Shown: positions 39,385 through 50,084, numbered from the stretch's first letter. The stretch: 64,000 nucleotides of DNA from Sphingomonas changnyeongensis (GCF_009913435.1 NZ_CP047895.1:1062501-1126500), one strand, 5' to 3'. Notes: a model not told the origin generated them from the letters alone. Made by a program: numbers and translations.

Positions 39385-40346
39385 GCCGGGTCGCGCTCCT
39401 CTCCAACCCGCGCTCGACGGGCAATCGCGCGCTCCTGCCGCGCGTGCGCGATTATTGCGCGACCCACCCCGACGTCTTTCATTACGAGGTCGAGCATGTC
39501 AGCCAGATTGCGGCGGCGATGTGCACGATCGCGCGAATCCGGCCCAAGGTGCTGGTGATCAATGGCGGCGACGGCACCGTGCAGGCGGCGCTGACCGAAC
39601 TGCATGGCGGCCGCCATTTCGGCGACACGCCGCCGCCGGTCGCGGTGCTGCCCAACGGCAAGACCAATCTGATCGCGCTCGATCTGGGCGCGCAGGGTGA
39701 TCCGCTGCACGCGCTGGAACGGGTGGTCGAACTCGCCAAGGCCGATCTCGCGCCGCACATTGTCGAGCGCGAACTGATCGCGCTGACCAGCGGTGCCAAC
39801 GAAACGCGGCCGGTGCTCGGCATGTTCTTGGGCGGGGCGGGGCTGGCGGATTCGATCCTTTATTGCCGGCACAAGCTCTATCCGCTCGGCCTGCCCAACG
39901 GCCTGTGCCATTTCCTGACCGCGCTTGCCGTGCTGTTCTCGTCGCTGTTTGGCATCCGCGCGGCGTTCCTGCCGCCGCGGCCGGCCCCCGTGCGCATCTC
40001 GCTGGTCCGGGACGGCCAGCTGTCGGGCCGGTTCAGCCTGTTGATCGTGACCACGCTTGAAAAGCTGCTGCTCGGCGGACGCACCCAGCCGGGGCGCGGC
40101 CGGATGAAGCTGATGGCCGTCGACCAGAGCCCCTGGGCGCTGCTGCGCATGGTGCGCGAGACGTTGCTCGGCCGGTTCGGCCGCCAGCGGGTTGAGGGCG
40201 TGCATATGGAGCAGGGCGACCTGATCCGGATCGAGGGCGAACGGTCGAACGTCATTCTCGATGGCGAGCTGTTTCTGGCCGACCGCGACCATCCGATCGT
40301 GCTGCGCACGACGCCGCCGGTGCCGTTCCTGAAACTCGCCGCCTGA
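39381..40346 (+). CDS. Diacylglycerol/ceramide kinase family lipid kinase
   Basis: A 321-residue member of the DAGK_cat family. The nucleotide-binding motif VINGGDGTVQAAL is at residues 59-71 and a second conserved block, AVLPNGKTNLIALDLG, follows. C-terminal beta-sandwich features RIEGERSNVILDGEL. The N-terminal SNPRSTGNR is typical. It phosphorylates a lipid hydroxyl: diacylglycerol to phosphatidate, or a ceramide, because a Caulobacter ceramide kinase belongs to this family and this organism makes sphingolipids. It sits between DUF2141 (four-base overlap) and the Tam41-like gene (14-base gap). Confidence 0.9.
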   Translation: MSRVALLSNPRSTGNRALLPRVRDYCATHPDVFHYEVEHVSQIAAAMCTIARIRPKVLVINGGDGTVQAALTELHGGRHFGDTPPPVAVLPNGKTNLIALDLGAQGDPLHALERVVELAKADLAPHIVERELIALTSGANETRPVLGMFLGGAGLADSILYCRHKLYPLGLPNGLCHFLTALAVLFSSLFGIRAAFLPPRPAPVRISLVRDGQLSGRFSLLIVTTLEKLLLGGRTQPGRGRMKLMAVDQSPWALLRMVRETLLGRFGRQRVEGVHMEQGDLIRIEGERSNVILDGELFLADRDHPIVLRTTPPVPFLKLAA

Positions 40347-40360
40347 TCGGGATCGCGGTC

Positions 40361-41275
40361 GTGCCGTCCCGTGCTGTCCAACCCGGCCCCGTTGATTCCG
40401 GCCCCGTCGCCGATCCGGGTGCGGCCTATGCCGCGCTGTCTGCTGCGATCACTGCCGAACTGGACGTGCCGGTCGATCCGCGCATCGCCGCACTCGCCCG
40501 CCAGATCGCCGCCCGGCATCCGGGTGCGGTCGCCATGATCTTTTATGGCTCCTGCCTGCGTTCGGGGACGCTGGAGGGCCAGATGCTCGATTTCTACCTG
40601 ATCGTGCGCGATTACCGCGCCGCCTATCCGGCGCGCTGGCTGGCGGTCGCCAACCGGCTGGTGCCGCCCAATGTGTTTCCGTTCACCAGCGACGGGCTGG
40701 CCGCCAAATATGCGGTGCTGTCGCTGGCCGATCTTGAGGCCCAGACCGGGCCGGGTGCGGCAAGCGTGTCGGTATGGGCGCGCTTCGCCCAGCCGGTCCG
40801 CCTCGTCTGGGCGGCCGATGACGGCGCGCGGGCTGCCGTGGCAGGCGCGGTGGCGCAGGCGGTTGCCACCATGTGGACGCTCGCCCCGCCCGACGCCGAC
40901 CCGCTGGCGCGGTGGCGTGCCGGCTTTACCCTGACCTATGGCGCGGAGCTGCGTGCCGAGCGTGGCGACCGGCCCGGATCGATCGTGGACTGGGATCCTG
41001 CCCGCTATCTGGGCCTCGCCCGGCTGCTCGCCCATCTGCCCGACCGGCATTCGGACCGGCGCTGGGCCGGGCTGCGGCGGCGCGGCAAGGCGCTCACTGT
41101 GCTGCGGCTCGCCAAGGCCAGCCTGACCTTTGCCGGCGGGATCGATTATCTGGCGTGGAAGATCAATCGCCATGCCGGGACAGGGATCGAGATCCGGCCC
41201 TGGCAAAGGCGCTGGCCGCTGATCGCCGCGCTGGTCCTGCTGCCCCGCCTGCTGCGCGCGGGGGCGGTGCGCTAG
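40361..41275 (+). CDS. Tam41-like CDP-diacylglycerol synthase candidate
   Basis: A 304-residue soluble protein, start GTG 40361. I see no standard annotation, but its motifs follow the mitochondrial Tam41 (Mmp37) nucleotidyltransferase in order: a GS motif FYGSCLRSGTL (61-71), a single-Asp strand MLDFYLIVRD (75-84) instead of DxD, PPNVFPF (102-108), LAAKYAVLSLADLE (113-126), WARFAQPVRLVW (139-150) and LTYGAELRAE followed by IVDWDPARY. Tam41 converts phosphatidate and CTP to CDP-DAG. The lipid kinase just upstream would supply its substrate. No membrane segment is clear except a hydrophobic C-terminal patch. The assignment is from memory of the family and needs a profile search. Confidence 0.55.
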   Translation: MPSRAVQPGPVDSGPVADPGAAYAALSAAITAELDVPVDPRIAALARQIAARHPGAVAMIFYGSCLRSGTLEGQMLDFYLIVRDYRAAYPARWLAVANRLVPPNVFPFTSDGLAAKYAVLSLADLEAQTGPGAASVSVWARFAQPVRLVWAADDGARAAVAGAVAQAVATMWTLAPPDADPLARWRAGFTLTYGAELRAERGDRPGSIVDWDPARYLGLARLLAHLPDRHSDRRWAGLRRRGKALTVLRLAKASLTFAGGIDYLAWKINRHAGTGIEIRPWQRRWPLIAALVLLPRLLRAGAVR

Positions 41276-41337
41276 CGCGGTTTCCAGTCAGCTGGACTGA
41301 CCTGACGGTTCGAAACACGCGCCAAACCGACAAATCA

Positions 41338-41362
41338 GAGCGTTTTGAAGCCGGATGGCCCC
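41338..41362 (+). repeat. Dispersed repeat, copy 5 (opposite orientation, not at a stop)
   Basis: Read on the plus strand, AGAGCGTTTTGAAGCCGGATGG is split here as AGAGCGTTTTG and AAGCCGGATGG; it matches the reverse complement of copies 1-4 with one change in the core. It lies 62 bases after the Tam41-like gene and 29 bases before the convergent kinase stop, and does not overlap either stop. No clean stem is formed. Confidence 0.6.
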
Positions 41363-41390
41363 TCACGCCCAGCTTGGACACCGCTCTGCA

Positions 41391-43400
41391 TCAGCCCAGC
41401 GCGGCCTGCGCCGTTGACCCGGCCGGATCGCGCGTCATGCCGCCGCGCGCCAGCGCCCGGCCGACCGCGCGTTCGAGCGCACCGATGGTGAAGGGTTTGC
41501 GCAGCACCTCATGCCCGGCAAAGGCGTCATTGCCCCCGGCATCGCCGGCATAGCCGGTGACGAACAGCACCCCGACCTGCGGGTGGCGCGGGTGCAGCCG
41601 GGCGATCAGTTCCGGCCCGGTCAGGCGCGGCATCACGACATCGCTGATCACCAGCCGGATGTCGGGATGATCGCGCATCAGCGCCTCAGCCTGTTCGGGG
41701 TCGGGGCAGGGGACGGGATGATGGCCAAGCTCCGCCAGCGCCTCGGTCGTCGCGGCCAGCACGCGCGGATCATCCTCGACAACGAGGATCCGGGCGGGCG
41801 GCGTCGTGCCGGCCTGTGCAGCGGGTTCGGTGTCGGCGGCGATGGGGGCGGCCGCTGCCGCGGCGCAGTGGCGCGGCAGCAACAGCGTGACGGTCGTGCC
41901 CCGGCCGGGCGCGGAGTCGATCAGCACTTCGCCGCCCGACTGGCCGACAAAGCCGAACACCTGGCTGAGGCCAAGGCCGGTGCCCTTGCCGACCGGCTTG
42001 GTGGTGAAAAAGGGTTCGAACACCCGCTCCAGCACGGCTGGGTCCATTCCGCAGCCGGTGTCGGCCACGGTGATCGCGACATGGTCCCCGGCGGGCAGCG
42101 CCCCCGCCTCGCCCGCGGCAAGGCTGCGGCGCGACGTGGCGATGCTCACCGTCCCTTCGCCGTCCATCGCGTCGCGCGCATTGACGGCCAGGTTGAGCAG
42201 CGCATTTTCCAGCTGCTGCCGGTCGACCCAGACCAGCCAGTCGCCGCCTGCAAAGCCGGTCTCGACGCGGATGCGCTCGCCCAGCGTCCGGTCGAGCAGT
42301 TCGGTCATGCCGGCGATCAGCGTGTCGGCGGATATCGCCTCGGGCAGCAGCGGCTCGGCGCGCGCAAAGGCGAGCAGCCGGCGGGTGAGCGCGGCGGCGC
42401 GGCGCGCCCCGTCCATCGCATTGTCGATATGGCGCAGCGCATCATCGGGCCGGTCGGCGGCGCGGCGCCGCGCCAGCTCCAGCCCGCCCAGCACCACGGC
42501 CAGCATATTGTTGAAGTCATGCGCGATGCCGCCGGTCAGCTGGCCGACCGCGTCCATTTTCTGCACCTGGCGCAGCTGCGCCTCGGCGGCCTCGCGCTCT
42601 GCCGCCTCGGCGCGCAGCGCGGCATTGGCGTCGCGCAGCTCGGCGGTGCGCGCGGCGACGGCGGCTTCCAGCTCGTCGGCCCGCCGGGCCTCGTCATCGG
42701 CCTCGCGCCGGGCCAGGCGGCGCTGCGTCATTTCCTGGATCGCGGCATAGGCCAGGATGATCGCCCCCATCACCACCACCGCGCCGAACAGCGACAGGAT
42801 GCGCGCCAGCCGGTTCGACCGTTCGACCGACCGGGTGGCTGCCCCGGTGCGCGCGATCAGCAGGTTGCGCTCGGCGGTGATGATCGCCTCCATCGTGTCG
42901 GCGAGTTCGGTCACGCTTTTCGACTGGCCGGCCTGGAAATAGCGGCCAAGCGCGTTCCAGCCCTGATTATAGTTGGTGCGCAGCGCGACATCGGCTAGCT
43001 GGTCGCCGCGCAGGTCGTAGATCGCCTGCAGCCGATCGACGAGCTTCACCTGGGCGGGATTGTCGCGCACGATCTGCCGCAGCCGGGTGAGCAGCGTGCC
43101 GGCGCGCCGCCACTGATCGAAATAATAGCGCCCGGTCTGCGCATCGCCGCTCACCACATAGCGGCCGAGCGCCGCTTCGGACCGGGTCATCGTCGCTTCG
43201 AGCGTGCGCGCGAGGTTCATCACCTCAAAGCTGTGCCGCTGCGCGCGGAGGGCGGCGTCGCGCTCGGCATTGGAGGTGGACACCATGCCGATCAGCACGA
43301 CAAGGGCGAGCGCCGCGAGCAGCGCAAATCCGGCCACCAGCCCCCGGCGCAGGCCGGTCAGGTCGCGGTCGCCGTCCTGCGGCAGCGGGGGATCAGCCAT
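41391..43400 (-). CDS. Hybrid sensor histidine kinase with CHASE3 domain
   Basis: A 669-residue inner membrane protein. A membrane segment (about 19-40) precedes a CHASE3-like periplasmic sensor (about 43-190; [18 protein letters not shown]) and a second membrane segment (about 205-225). Coiled coil ([18 protein letters not shown]), HisKA with [17 protein letters not shown], HATPase with [13 protein letters not shown] and [12 protein letters not shown], and a C-terminal receiver (about 540-655) with phosphoacceptor in [10 protein letters not shown] follow. ATG 43400 used; a GTG six bases upstream is possible. It lies 57 bases downstream of spt on the same strand, so it may be regulated with the sphingolipid genes. 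No partner DNA-binding regulator is adjacent. Confidence 0.93.
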   Translation of the reverse strand: MADPPLPQDGDRDLTGLRRGLVAGFALLAALALVVLIGMVSTSNAERDAALRAQRHSFEVMNLARTLEATMTRSEAALGRYVVSGDAQTGRYYFDQWRRAGTLLTRLRQIVRDNPAQVKLVDRLQAIYDLRGDQLADVALRTNYNQGWNALGRYFQAGQSKSVTELADTMEAIITAERNLLIARTGAATRSVERSNRLARILSLFGAVVVMGAIILAYAAIQEMTQRRLARREADDEARRADELEAAVAARTAELRDANAALRAEAAEREAAEAQLRQVQKMDAVGQLTGGIAHDFNNMLAVVLGGLELARRRAADRPDDALRHIDNAMDGARRAAALTRRLLAFARAEPLLPEAISADTLIAGMTELLDRTLGERIRVETGFAGGDWLVWVDRQQLENALLNLAVNARDAMDGEGTVSIATSRRSLAAGEAGALPAGDHVAITVADTGCGMDPAVLERVFEPFFTTKPVGKGTGLGLSQVFGFVGQSGGEVLIDSAPGRGTTVTLLLPRHCAAAAAAPIAADTEPAAQAGTTPPARILVVEDDPRVLAATTEALAELGHHPVPCPDPEQAEALMRDHPDIRLVISDVVMPRLTGPELIARLHPRHPQVGVLFVTGYAGDAGGNDAFAGHEVLRKPFTIGALERAVGRALARGGMTRDPAGSTAQAALG

Positions 43401-43457
43401 GTCCACGCCTGCACAGCAAAGCGCGGATGCGCGGCCAAGTCCAGCCGGTTCGGCGCG

Positions 43458-44702
43458 TCAGGCGATCGCGCCGACCGCCCGGCCGGCGGCCGCGAACATG
43501 CCGAGCACCCGGTCCAGCTGTTCGCGGCTGTGCTCCGCGCACAGCGAGCAGCGCAGCAGGAACATGCCGGCCGGCGTCGCCGGCGGCCGCGCCATGTTCA
43601 CATAGACGCCCTGTTCAAGCAGCGCCTGCCACATGCCGACCGCTTCCTCCTGGCTGGGCAGGATGACGGCGATGATCGCCGATTCGGGCGTTTCGGTGCC
43701 AAGCCTGAAGCCCAGCGCCTTCAGCCCGCCATGCAGGTGCCGGGCATTGTCCCACAGCCGCTGCCGCTTGTCATGCGCGTGCATCAGCTTGGTGATCGAC
43801 ATGGCCGCCGTCGCCACCACCGAGGGCGGCAGCGACGCGGTGAAGATATAGGGCCGGCACGCGAGCCTGACCGCCTCGAACTTCGGATGGTTGGACACGC
43901 AGAAGCCGCCGACCGTGCCGACCGACTTGGAAAAGGTGCCGACGATGAAGTCGACATCGGCGTCCAGCCCCTGATCCTCATACACGCCGCGGCCATGCGC
44001 GCCGAAAAAGCCCATCGAATGCGCTTCGTCGACCAGCACCATCGCGCCATGCTTCTTGGCGACGGCGACCATCTCCTTGAGCGGCGCGATGTCGCCCAGC
44101 ATCGAATAGACGCCTTCGAGCACGACGAGCTTGCCCGGCTCGGCCGGCAGGCGGCCGAGCCGCTTGTCGAGATCCTCGACCGAGTTGTGGCGGAAGCGGA
44201 CGATCTCCGCATTGCCCATCGCACAGCCGTCATAGATCGACGCATGGCTGTCGGCGTCGAGGATGATGTAATCGCCCTTGCCGGCAAGCGTCGAAATGAT
44301 GCCCAGATTGGCCTGATAGCCCGTCGAGAACACGATCGCGCCGGTCATGCCGTAGAAATCGCGCAGCGCCTGTTCGGCGGCCATATGGTCGCGGAAGGTG
44401 CCGTTCAGCATCCGGCTGCCATTGGTGCCCGACCCGAACTGGTCGAGCGCGGCCTTGCCGGCGGCGATGACGTCGGGATCAAACGTCATGCCCATGTAAT
44501 TGTAGGTGCCGAGCAGGATCGTCTCGCGCCCCTTGATCACCGCCTGGGTGGGCGAGCGGACCTCGTCCATCACGATCGCGAACGGATCGGTGACGCCCGA
44601 ATCAAGCAGTGCCTTGCGCTCGGCGATCAGGCCGTCGAACTTGGACATCAGGTCGCGCGCGGGGGCCTGCGCCCCGGCGATCATCGCATCGGCCTCAGCC
44701 AT
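43458..44702 (-). CDS. spt: Serine palmitoyltransferase
   Basis: The 414-residue soluble PLP enzyme that condenses serine with palmitoyl (thio)ester to 3-oxosphinganine, the first step of sphingolipid synthesis. The sequence follows the Sphingomonas enzyme almost block by block: LLGTYNYMGMTFDP, GSGTNGSRMLNGTF, LDADSHASIYDGC (His153, which stacks on PLP), LVDEAHSMGFFG (Asp225), and GTFSKSVGTVGG with PLP lysine 259. Its start overlaps the end of the acyl carrier protein gene by eight bases. This gene is the main support for placing the organism in the sphingomonads. Confidence 0.97.
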   Translation of the reverse strand: MAEADAMIAGAQAPARDLMSKFDGLIAERKALLDSGVTDPFAIVMDEVRSPTQAVIKGRETILLGTYNYMGMTFDPDVIAAGKAALDQFGSGTNGSRMLNGTFRDHMAAEQALRDFYGMTGAIVFSTGYQANLGIISTLAGKGDYIILDADSHASIYDGCAMGNAEIVRFRHNSVEDLDKRLGRLPAEPGKLVVLEGVYSMLGDIAPLKEMVAVAKKHGAMVLVDEAHSMGFFGAHGRGVYEDQGLDADVDFIVGTFSKSVGTVGGFCVSNHPKFEAVRLACRPYIFTASLPPSVVATAAMSITKLMHAHDKRQRLWDNARHLHGGLKALGFRLGTETPESAIIAVILPSQEEAVGMWQALLEQGVYVNMARPPATPAGMFLLRCSLCAEHSREQLDRVLGMFAAAGRAVGAIA

Positions 44703-44949
44703 TGCCGCCGTCCTTCAGCTTGGCGACCGCGTCGACCAGCTGGCCGACGGTTTCGATCTCCGCCTGCATGTTCATCGTGATGATGATGTCGAACTCGTCC
44801 TCGATCGCGGCGACGAAATCCATCACCGTCAGGCTGTCCCATTCAAGGTCGCCGGCAAAGGTGATGCCTTCGGCCAGGGCGACGCCCTTTTTGTTGAACG
44901 GCTCGATCAGGCGGGTGACGGTGTCGAGGATCTGCTGACGGTCGGACAT
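44695..44949 (-). CDS. Sphingolipid-specific acyl carrier protein
   Basis: An 84-residue ACP with the phosphopantetheine site in DLEWDSLTVMDF (Ser39). It is shorter and more divergent than the housekeeping AcpP, and sits directly before spt, as in Caulobacter, where the dedicated carrier (AcpR) delivers palmitoyl to serine palmitoyltransferase. Overlap of eight bases with spt gives tight co-translation. GAACGCACC-type spacing upstream shows a weak ribosome site. Confidence 0.9.
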   Translation of the reverse strand: MSDRQQILDTVTRLIEPFNKKGVALAEGITFAGDLEWDSLTVMDFVAAIEDEFDIIITMNMQAEIETVGQLVDAVAKLKDGGNG

Positions 44950-45027
44950 GGTGCGTTCCTAGGGTGTTTGGTCGCCGCTTGCCAAGCGATTGCGGCTGAA
45001 GGGTGGCAGCGATGCGGCGCGGCGGCG

Positions 45028-45954
45028 CTACAGCCAGCCCGATGTGCGATAGGTGATGGCGGTCGCCTTCAGCCCGGCATGGGTGGCGATATGCGGCCGC
45101 CACAGATCGGCGGGCGGGCGGCGGTCGGCAGCCGCCACCCAGTCGGGATGGCAGAAATAGCCGACCCGGTCGGGGGTCAGCTTCGCCTTGCGTCCGCGCA
45201 CCAGCCGGTCGAGGCGCGCGCCGGCGGCCAGGATCGGCCGCGGCAGGCCGAGCGTGCGCACGCGCCGCCGGCCGACCGCGACGCCGATCGCCTCGGCAAA
45301 CTCGCGGTGGCTCCAGCCCTGTTCGCGGCCATCGTCGGGCTCGTAAATCTGCGCCAGGCTGTCTTCGGCGCCCACCAGCGTCAGCAGCAACCGGCTGAGG
45401 TCGCTGACCTCGATGACCGAGATCCGCCCCGGCGGCGGCAGCAGCACCAGCCCGCGCCGCGCCCAGCGGAACAGCTCGAGCGTTTCGCGGTCGCCAGGGC
45501 CATAGACGGCGGGCGGGCGCACCACCGTCCAGTCCAGCCCCGATGCGCCGACCACCTGTTCGGACCGCGCCTTGGACCAGCCATAATCCGACAGGTCGGG
45601 CGCGCGCGCGGCGAGCGAGCTGACATGGATGAAGCGGCGCACCCCGGCGGCGCGCGCGGCCTCCACCATGTTGAGCGTGCCGGCGACATTGGCTTCGGCA
45701 AAGGCGTCGCGCGACGGCGCGTTGATCGCGCCCGCGACATGGATGACGGCATCGGCGCCCTCAACCAGCCGGGCAAGACTGTCGGGCTGGTCAAGCGCGC
45801 CCTCGATCCAGCGGATGCGGCCATGGCCGGCCTGGGCGCGGCGGGTGAGCGCGCGCACCGCATGGCCGCGCATCACCGCATGGCGCACCAGCGTCGCGCC
45901 GACAAAGCCGGTCCCGCCGGTGATGGCGAGGGTGGGAAGCGGGGTCTTGGTCAT
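45028..45954 (-). CDS. cerR: NAD-dependent epimerase-type ceramide reductase
   Basis: A 308-residue extended SDR with Rossmann motif ITGGTGFVGATLV (residues 11-23) and a catalytic SDYGWSK (Tyr124, Lys128). In Caulobacter a gene of this family next to spt and acp reduces the 3-keto group of the oxidised ceramide (CerR), and the identical neighbourhood here supports the same job. The start is four bases after the proB stop; the ACP gene follows after 78 bases. The other two known pathway genes, for acyl-ACP synthetase and bacterial ceramide synthase, are not in the window. Confidence 0.85.
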   Translation of the reverse strand: MTKTPLPTLAITGGTGFVGATLVRHAVMRGHAVRALTRRAQAGHGRIRWIEGALDQPDSLARLVEGADAVIHVAGAINAPSRDAFAEANVAGTLNMVEAARAAGVRRFIHVSSLAARAPDLSDYGWSKARSEQVVGASGLDWTVVRPPAVYGPGDRETLELFRWARRGLVLLPPPGRISVIEVSDLSRLLLTLVGAEDSLAQIYEPDDGREQGWSHREFAEAIGVAVGRRRVRTLGLPRPILAAGARLDRLVRGRKAKLTPDRVGYFCHPDWVAAADRRPPADLWRPHIATHAGLKATAITYRTSGWL

Positions 45955-45958
45955 TCGT

Positions 45959-47065
45959 TCAGACGATCAGCACCAGATGGTCGCGGTGGACAAGCGCCGC
46001 GCGCGGGGCATGGCCCAGCCGGCCAGCCTGCTCGTCGGAGCGCAGCCCGAGGATGCGCAGCGCATCGGCCGCATCATATTCGCTGAGGCCGCGCGCGATG
46101 GCGCGACCGTCATGCACGATGTCGACCACGTCGCCGCGCCGGAACGCGCCGTCCGCCGCAACCGCGCCGGGCGCGAGCAGGCTGCCGCCGGCACGAAGCG
46201 CCGCCGCAGCGCCGGCATCGATGGTGATCCGGCCGGCAACCGTCAAGCGCCCCGCCAGCCAGGCCTTGCGCCCGCCCGCGCCGCCTTCGGCCGCGAACAG
46301 CGTGCCAAGCCCGGTCTGCCGCCAATGCGCCAGCGGATGGTCGCGCTGGCCCGATGCGATGGCAAGCGGAATGCCGGCGGCGGCGGCGATGCGCGCCGCC
46401 TCCAGCTTGGCGCGCATTCCGCCGCTGCCCATGCCCGATCCGCTGCCGCTGCCGGCCATTGCCAGCACATCGTCATCGACCCGCGCCACCCGGTCGACCA
46501 GCCTCGCGCCGGGGGTGCCGGGCGGCCGGTCATACAGCCCGTCGACATCGGACAGCAGCAGCACCAGCCCGGCCTGCGCCGCCTGGCCGATGCGCGCCGC
46601 CAGCCGGTCATTGTCGCCAAATCGGATTTCGGCGGTCGCCACGCTGTCATTCTCGTTGATCACCGGCACGACGCCGAGCGCCAGCAGCCGGCCGAGCGTC
46701 GCGCTGGCGTTCAGATAGCGGCGGCGGTCCTCGAGATCGTCGAGCGTGACCAGCATCTGCGCTGCGGTGATCGCGTGGCTGCCGAGCAGTTCCGCCCAGA
46801 GCGCGGACAGCAGCACCTGGCCCGTCGCGGCGGCGGCCTGCGCATCCTCAAGATTCGCCCGGCCGCCTTTGGGCAGGCCCAGCCGCCGCGCGCCGAGCGC
46901 GATCGCGCCCGAGGAGACGACCACCACCTCATGGCCGCGCGTGCGCTCGGCGGCGATGTCCGTCACCAAAGTCGCCAGCCAGTCGCGGCGCAGCGCGCCG
47001 TCGGCCGCGACGAGCAGCGACGATCCGACCTTCACGATCAACCGTTGGGGGGCAGGGGCGGCCAT
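45959..47065 (-). CDS. proB: Glutamate 5-kinase
   Basis: A 368-residue enzyme, first step of proline synthesis (glutamate to glutamyl phosphate). The amino acid kinase domain (LIVKVGSSLLVA, VVVVSSGAIALG, VPVINENDSVAT, FGDNDRLAARI, GSGGMRAKLEAARIA) is followed from about residue 270 by a PUA domain (ITIDAGAAAALRAGGSLLAPG). ATG 47065 used. It lies 13 bases after obgE, the conserved obg-proB arrangement, and four bases before cerR, so the sphingolipid genes appear to be appended to this operon. Confidence 0.95.
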   Translation of the reverse strand: MAAPAPQRLIVKVGSSLLVAADGALRRDWLATLVTDIAAERTRGHEVVVVSSGAIALGARRLGLPKGGRANLEDAQAAAATGQVLLSALWAELLGSHAITAAQMLVTLDDLEDRRRYLNASATLGRLLALGVVPVINENDSVATAEIRFGDNDRLAARIGQAAQAGLVLLLSDVDGLYDRPPGTPGARLVDRVARVDDDVLAMAGSGSGSGMGSGGMRAKLEAARIAAAAGIPLAIASGQRDHPLAHWRQTGLGTLFAAEGGAGGRKAWLAGRLTVAGRITIDAGAAAALRAGGSLLAPGAVAADGAFRRGDVVDIVHDGRAIARGLSEYDAADALRILGLRSDEQAGRLGHAPRAALVHRDHLVLIV

Positions 47066-47078
47066 GACCGGGCCGGGA

Positions 47079-48808
<1,730 letters not shown>

Positions 48809-48925
48809 GGCGGACGGACAGGCTCCTGTTCGGGCCCGCCGCATAGCCGGGCCTGACCGTGAAGGCGAGAGGCCGGGGAAGGGCGGCGCGGGAGAGCAGG
48901 GGGAGATGACGGTGCCGGCGCGCTA

Positions 48926-48954
48926 TTGACACAAATGTCAGTGATGGTCATGTT
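48926..48954 (+). promoter_or_regulatory. Candidate promoter and TetR operator
   Basis: TTGACA at 48926-48931 is a consensus -35 hexamer, with CATGTT at a 17-base spacing as a weak -10 (48949-48954). Overlapping the -35 is the inverted repeat TGACA-CAAA-TGTCA (48927-48940). The position would let the divergently encoded TetR protein block transcription of the PF10118 gene. Confidence 0.6.
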
Positions 48955-48994
48955 TTGCCCCGAACAGGCCGATTCCCGCCGGGAGAGCAGATTC

Positions 48995-49846
48995 ATGCGC
49001 GACGACAAGACCCCTGCCGACCTTGCCATCACCCCGCGCGACCGGCGCTTCGGCCGGGGCAGCCGGCAGGACCGCTGGTGGATGAACGGCGATCCGGTGG
49101 CGACCGCGTTTCACAATGCGCTGTCGGTCACCTTTCCGCGCGGCGAGGCGTTCTTCATCGAATCGGTGAAGGCCTTTCGCGACGGCGTGCCGGCAAAGCT
49201 TGACCGCGAGATCCGCGCCTTTGTGCAGCAGGAGGTGATGCACAGCCGCGAACATGTGGCGTTCAACCGCCGCGTCGTCGATGCCGGCTATGATGTCAGC
49301 CACCTCGAACAGGTGGTGGTCGAATCGCTGGAACTGACCAGGAACCGGCCGCAGATCCTGAACCTCGCCGTCACCATGGCGCTGGAGCATTACACCGCGA
49401 TGATGGCGCAGATGATGCTGAAGGATGCCGATTACTGGCGCGGCGTCGACCGCGAGACGGCGGACATGTGGAAATGGCACGCGATCGAGGAGATCGAGCA
49501 CAAGGGCGTCGCCTATGACACCTGGCTCCACGCGACGCGCGACTGGTCGCGGTGGAAGCGGTGGAAGGTCAAGACGATCATGATGCTGCTCGTCAGCCGC
49601 ACCTTCTGGGTCAAGCGGATTGAAGGCACGCTTGAGCTGCTGGCGCAGGACGGGATCACCGGCGCGCGCGCGAAATGGGGGGTGTTCGCCTATCTGCTCG
49701 GCCGTCCGGGCGTGGTCCGGCGGCTGATCCCGGCCTGGCTCGCCTTCTTCATGCCGGGCTTTCACCCGTGGAACCATGACGACCGCGCGCTGATCGCCAA
49801 GGCCGACAGCGTCTATCCGGACGCTCGCGCCCCCCAGCCGGCGTAA
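48995..49846 (+). CDS. PF10118-type metal-dependent hydrolase-like protein
   Basis: A 283-residue cytoplasmic protein with the conserved His/Glu pattern of the family: EVMHSREHVAFNR, AVTMALEHYTAMM, and WHAIEEIEHKGVAYD, which probably form a di-metal centre in a ferritin-like helical bundle. No function is firmly known. ATG 48995 is selected because GGGAGAG lies upstream and earlier codons fall in the operator region. A TetR gene is divergent, a usual partner for these genes, suggesting response to a hydrophobic compound. The stop codon lies in the first unit of a 27-base tandem repeat. Confidence 0.82.
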   Translation: MRDDKTPADLAITPRDRRFGRGSRQDRWWMNGDPVATAFHNALSVTFPRGEAFFIESVKAFRDGVPAKLDREIRAFVQQEVMHSREHVAFNRRVVDAGYDVSHLEQVVVESLELTRNRPQILNLAVTMALEHYTAMMAQMMLKDADYWRGVDRETADMWKWHAIEEIEHKGVAYDTWLHATRDWSRWKRWKVKTIMMLLVSRTFWVKRIEGTLELLAQDGITGARAKWGVFAYLLGRPGVVRRLIPAWLAFFMPGFHPWNHDDRALIAKADSVYPDARAPQPA

Positions 49847-49900
49847 GCCGGTTTGTTCGGGGGCGCGGCGTAAGCCGTTCTGTTCGGGGTCGCGGCGTAA
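49840..49900. repeat. 27-base tandem repeat beginning at the PF10118 gene stop
   Basis: Two full units (49840-49866 and 49867-49893) and the first seven bases of a third, starting GGCGTAAGCCG. The TAA stop (49844-49846) is inside unit 1. The units differ at a few positions. The surrounding 272-base gap (49847-50118) holds no gene that I can support. Confidence 0.8.
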
Positions 49901-50059
49901 CGGGGCCTCACGGAGCCCCCGCATGAGCCGGGTCGTGCAGGCTCCGGGCGTTGGCCAGGGCGTCACCATCGCCGGGCATTTGCAACCAGACACCGGACAG
50001 GACCGGGGACAAAGCCGGGCAAGACCTGTTTTCCCAGCGATGTGTGGGACGAAAACAGC

Positions 50060-50084
50060 AACGCCGGCACCCATGGGGCGCCGG
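50060..50084 (-). terminator. Intrinsic terminator of the 76-residue exported protein gene
   Basis: An 11-base stem (50060-50070 with 50074-50084, one G-U pair, three-base loop) followed on the minus strand by TTGCTGTTTT. It lies 35 bases past the stop. Confidence 0.8.
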
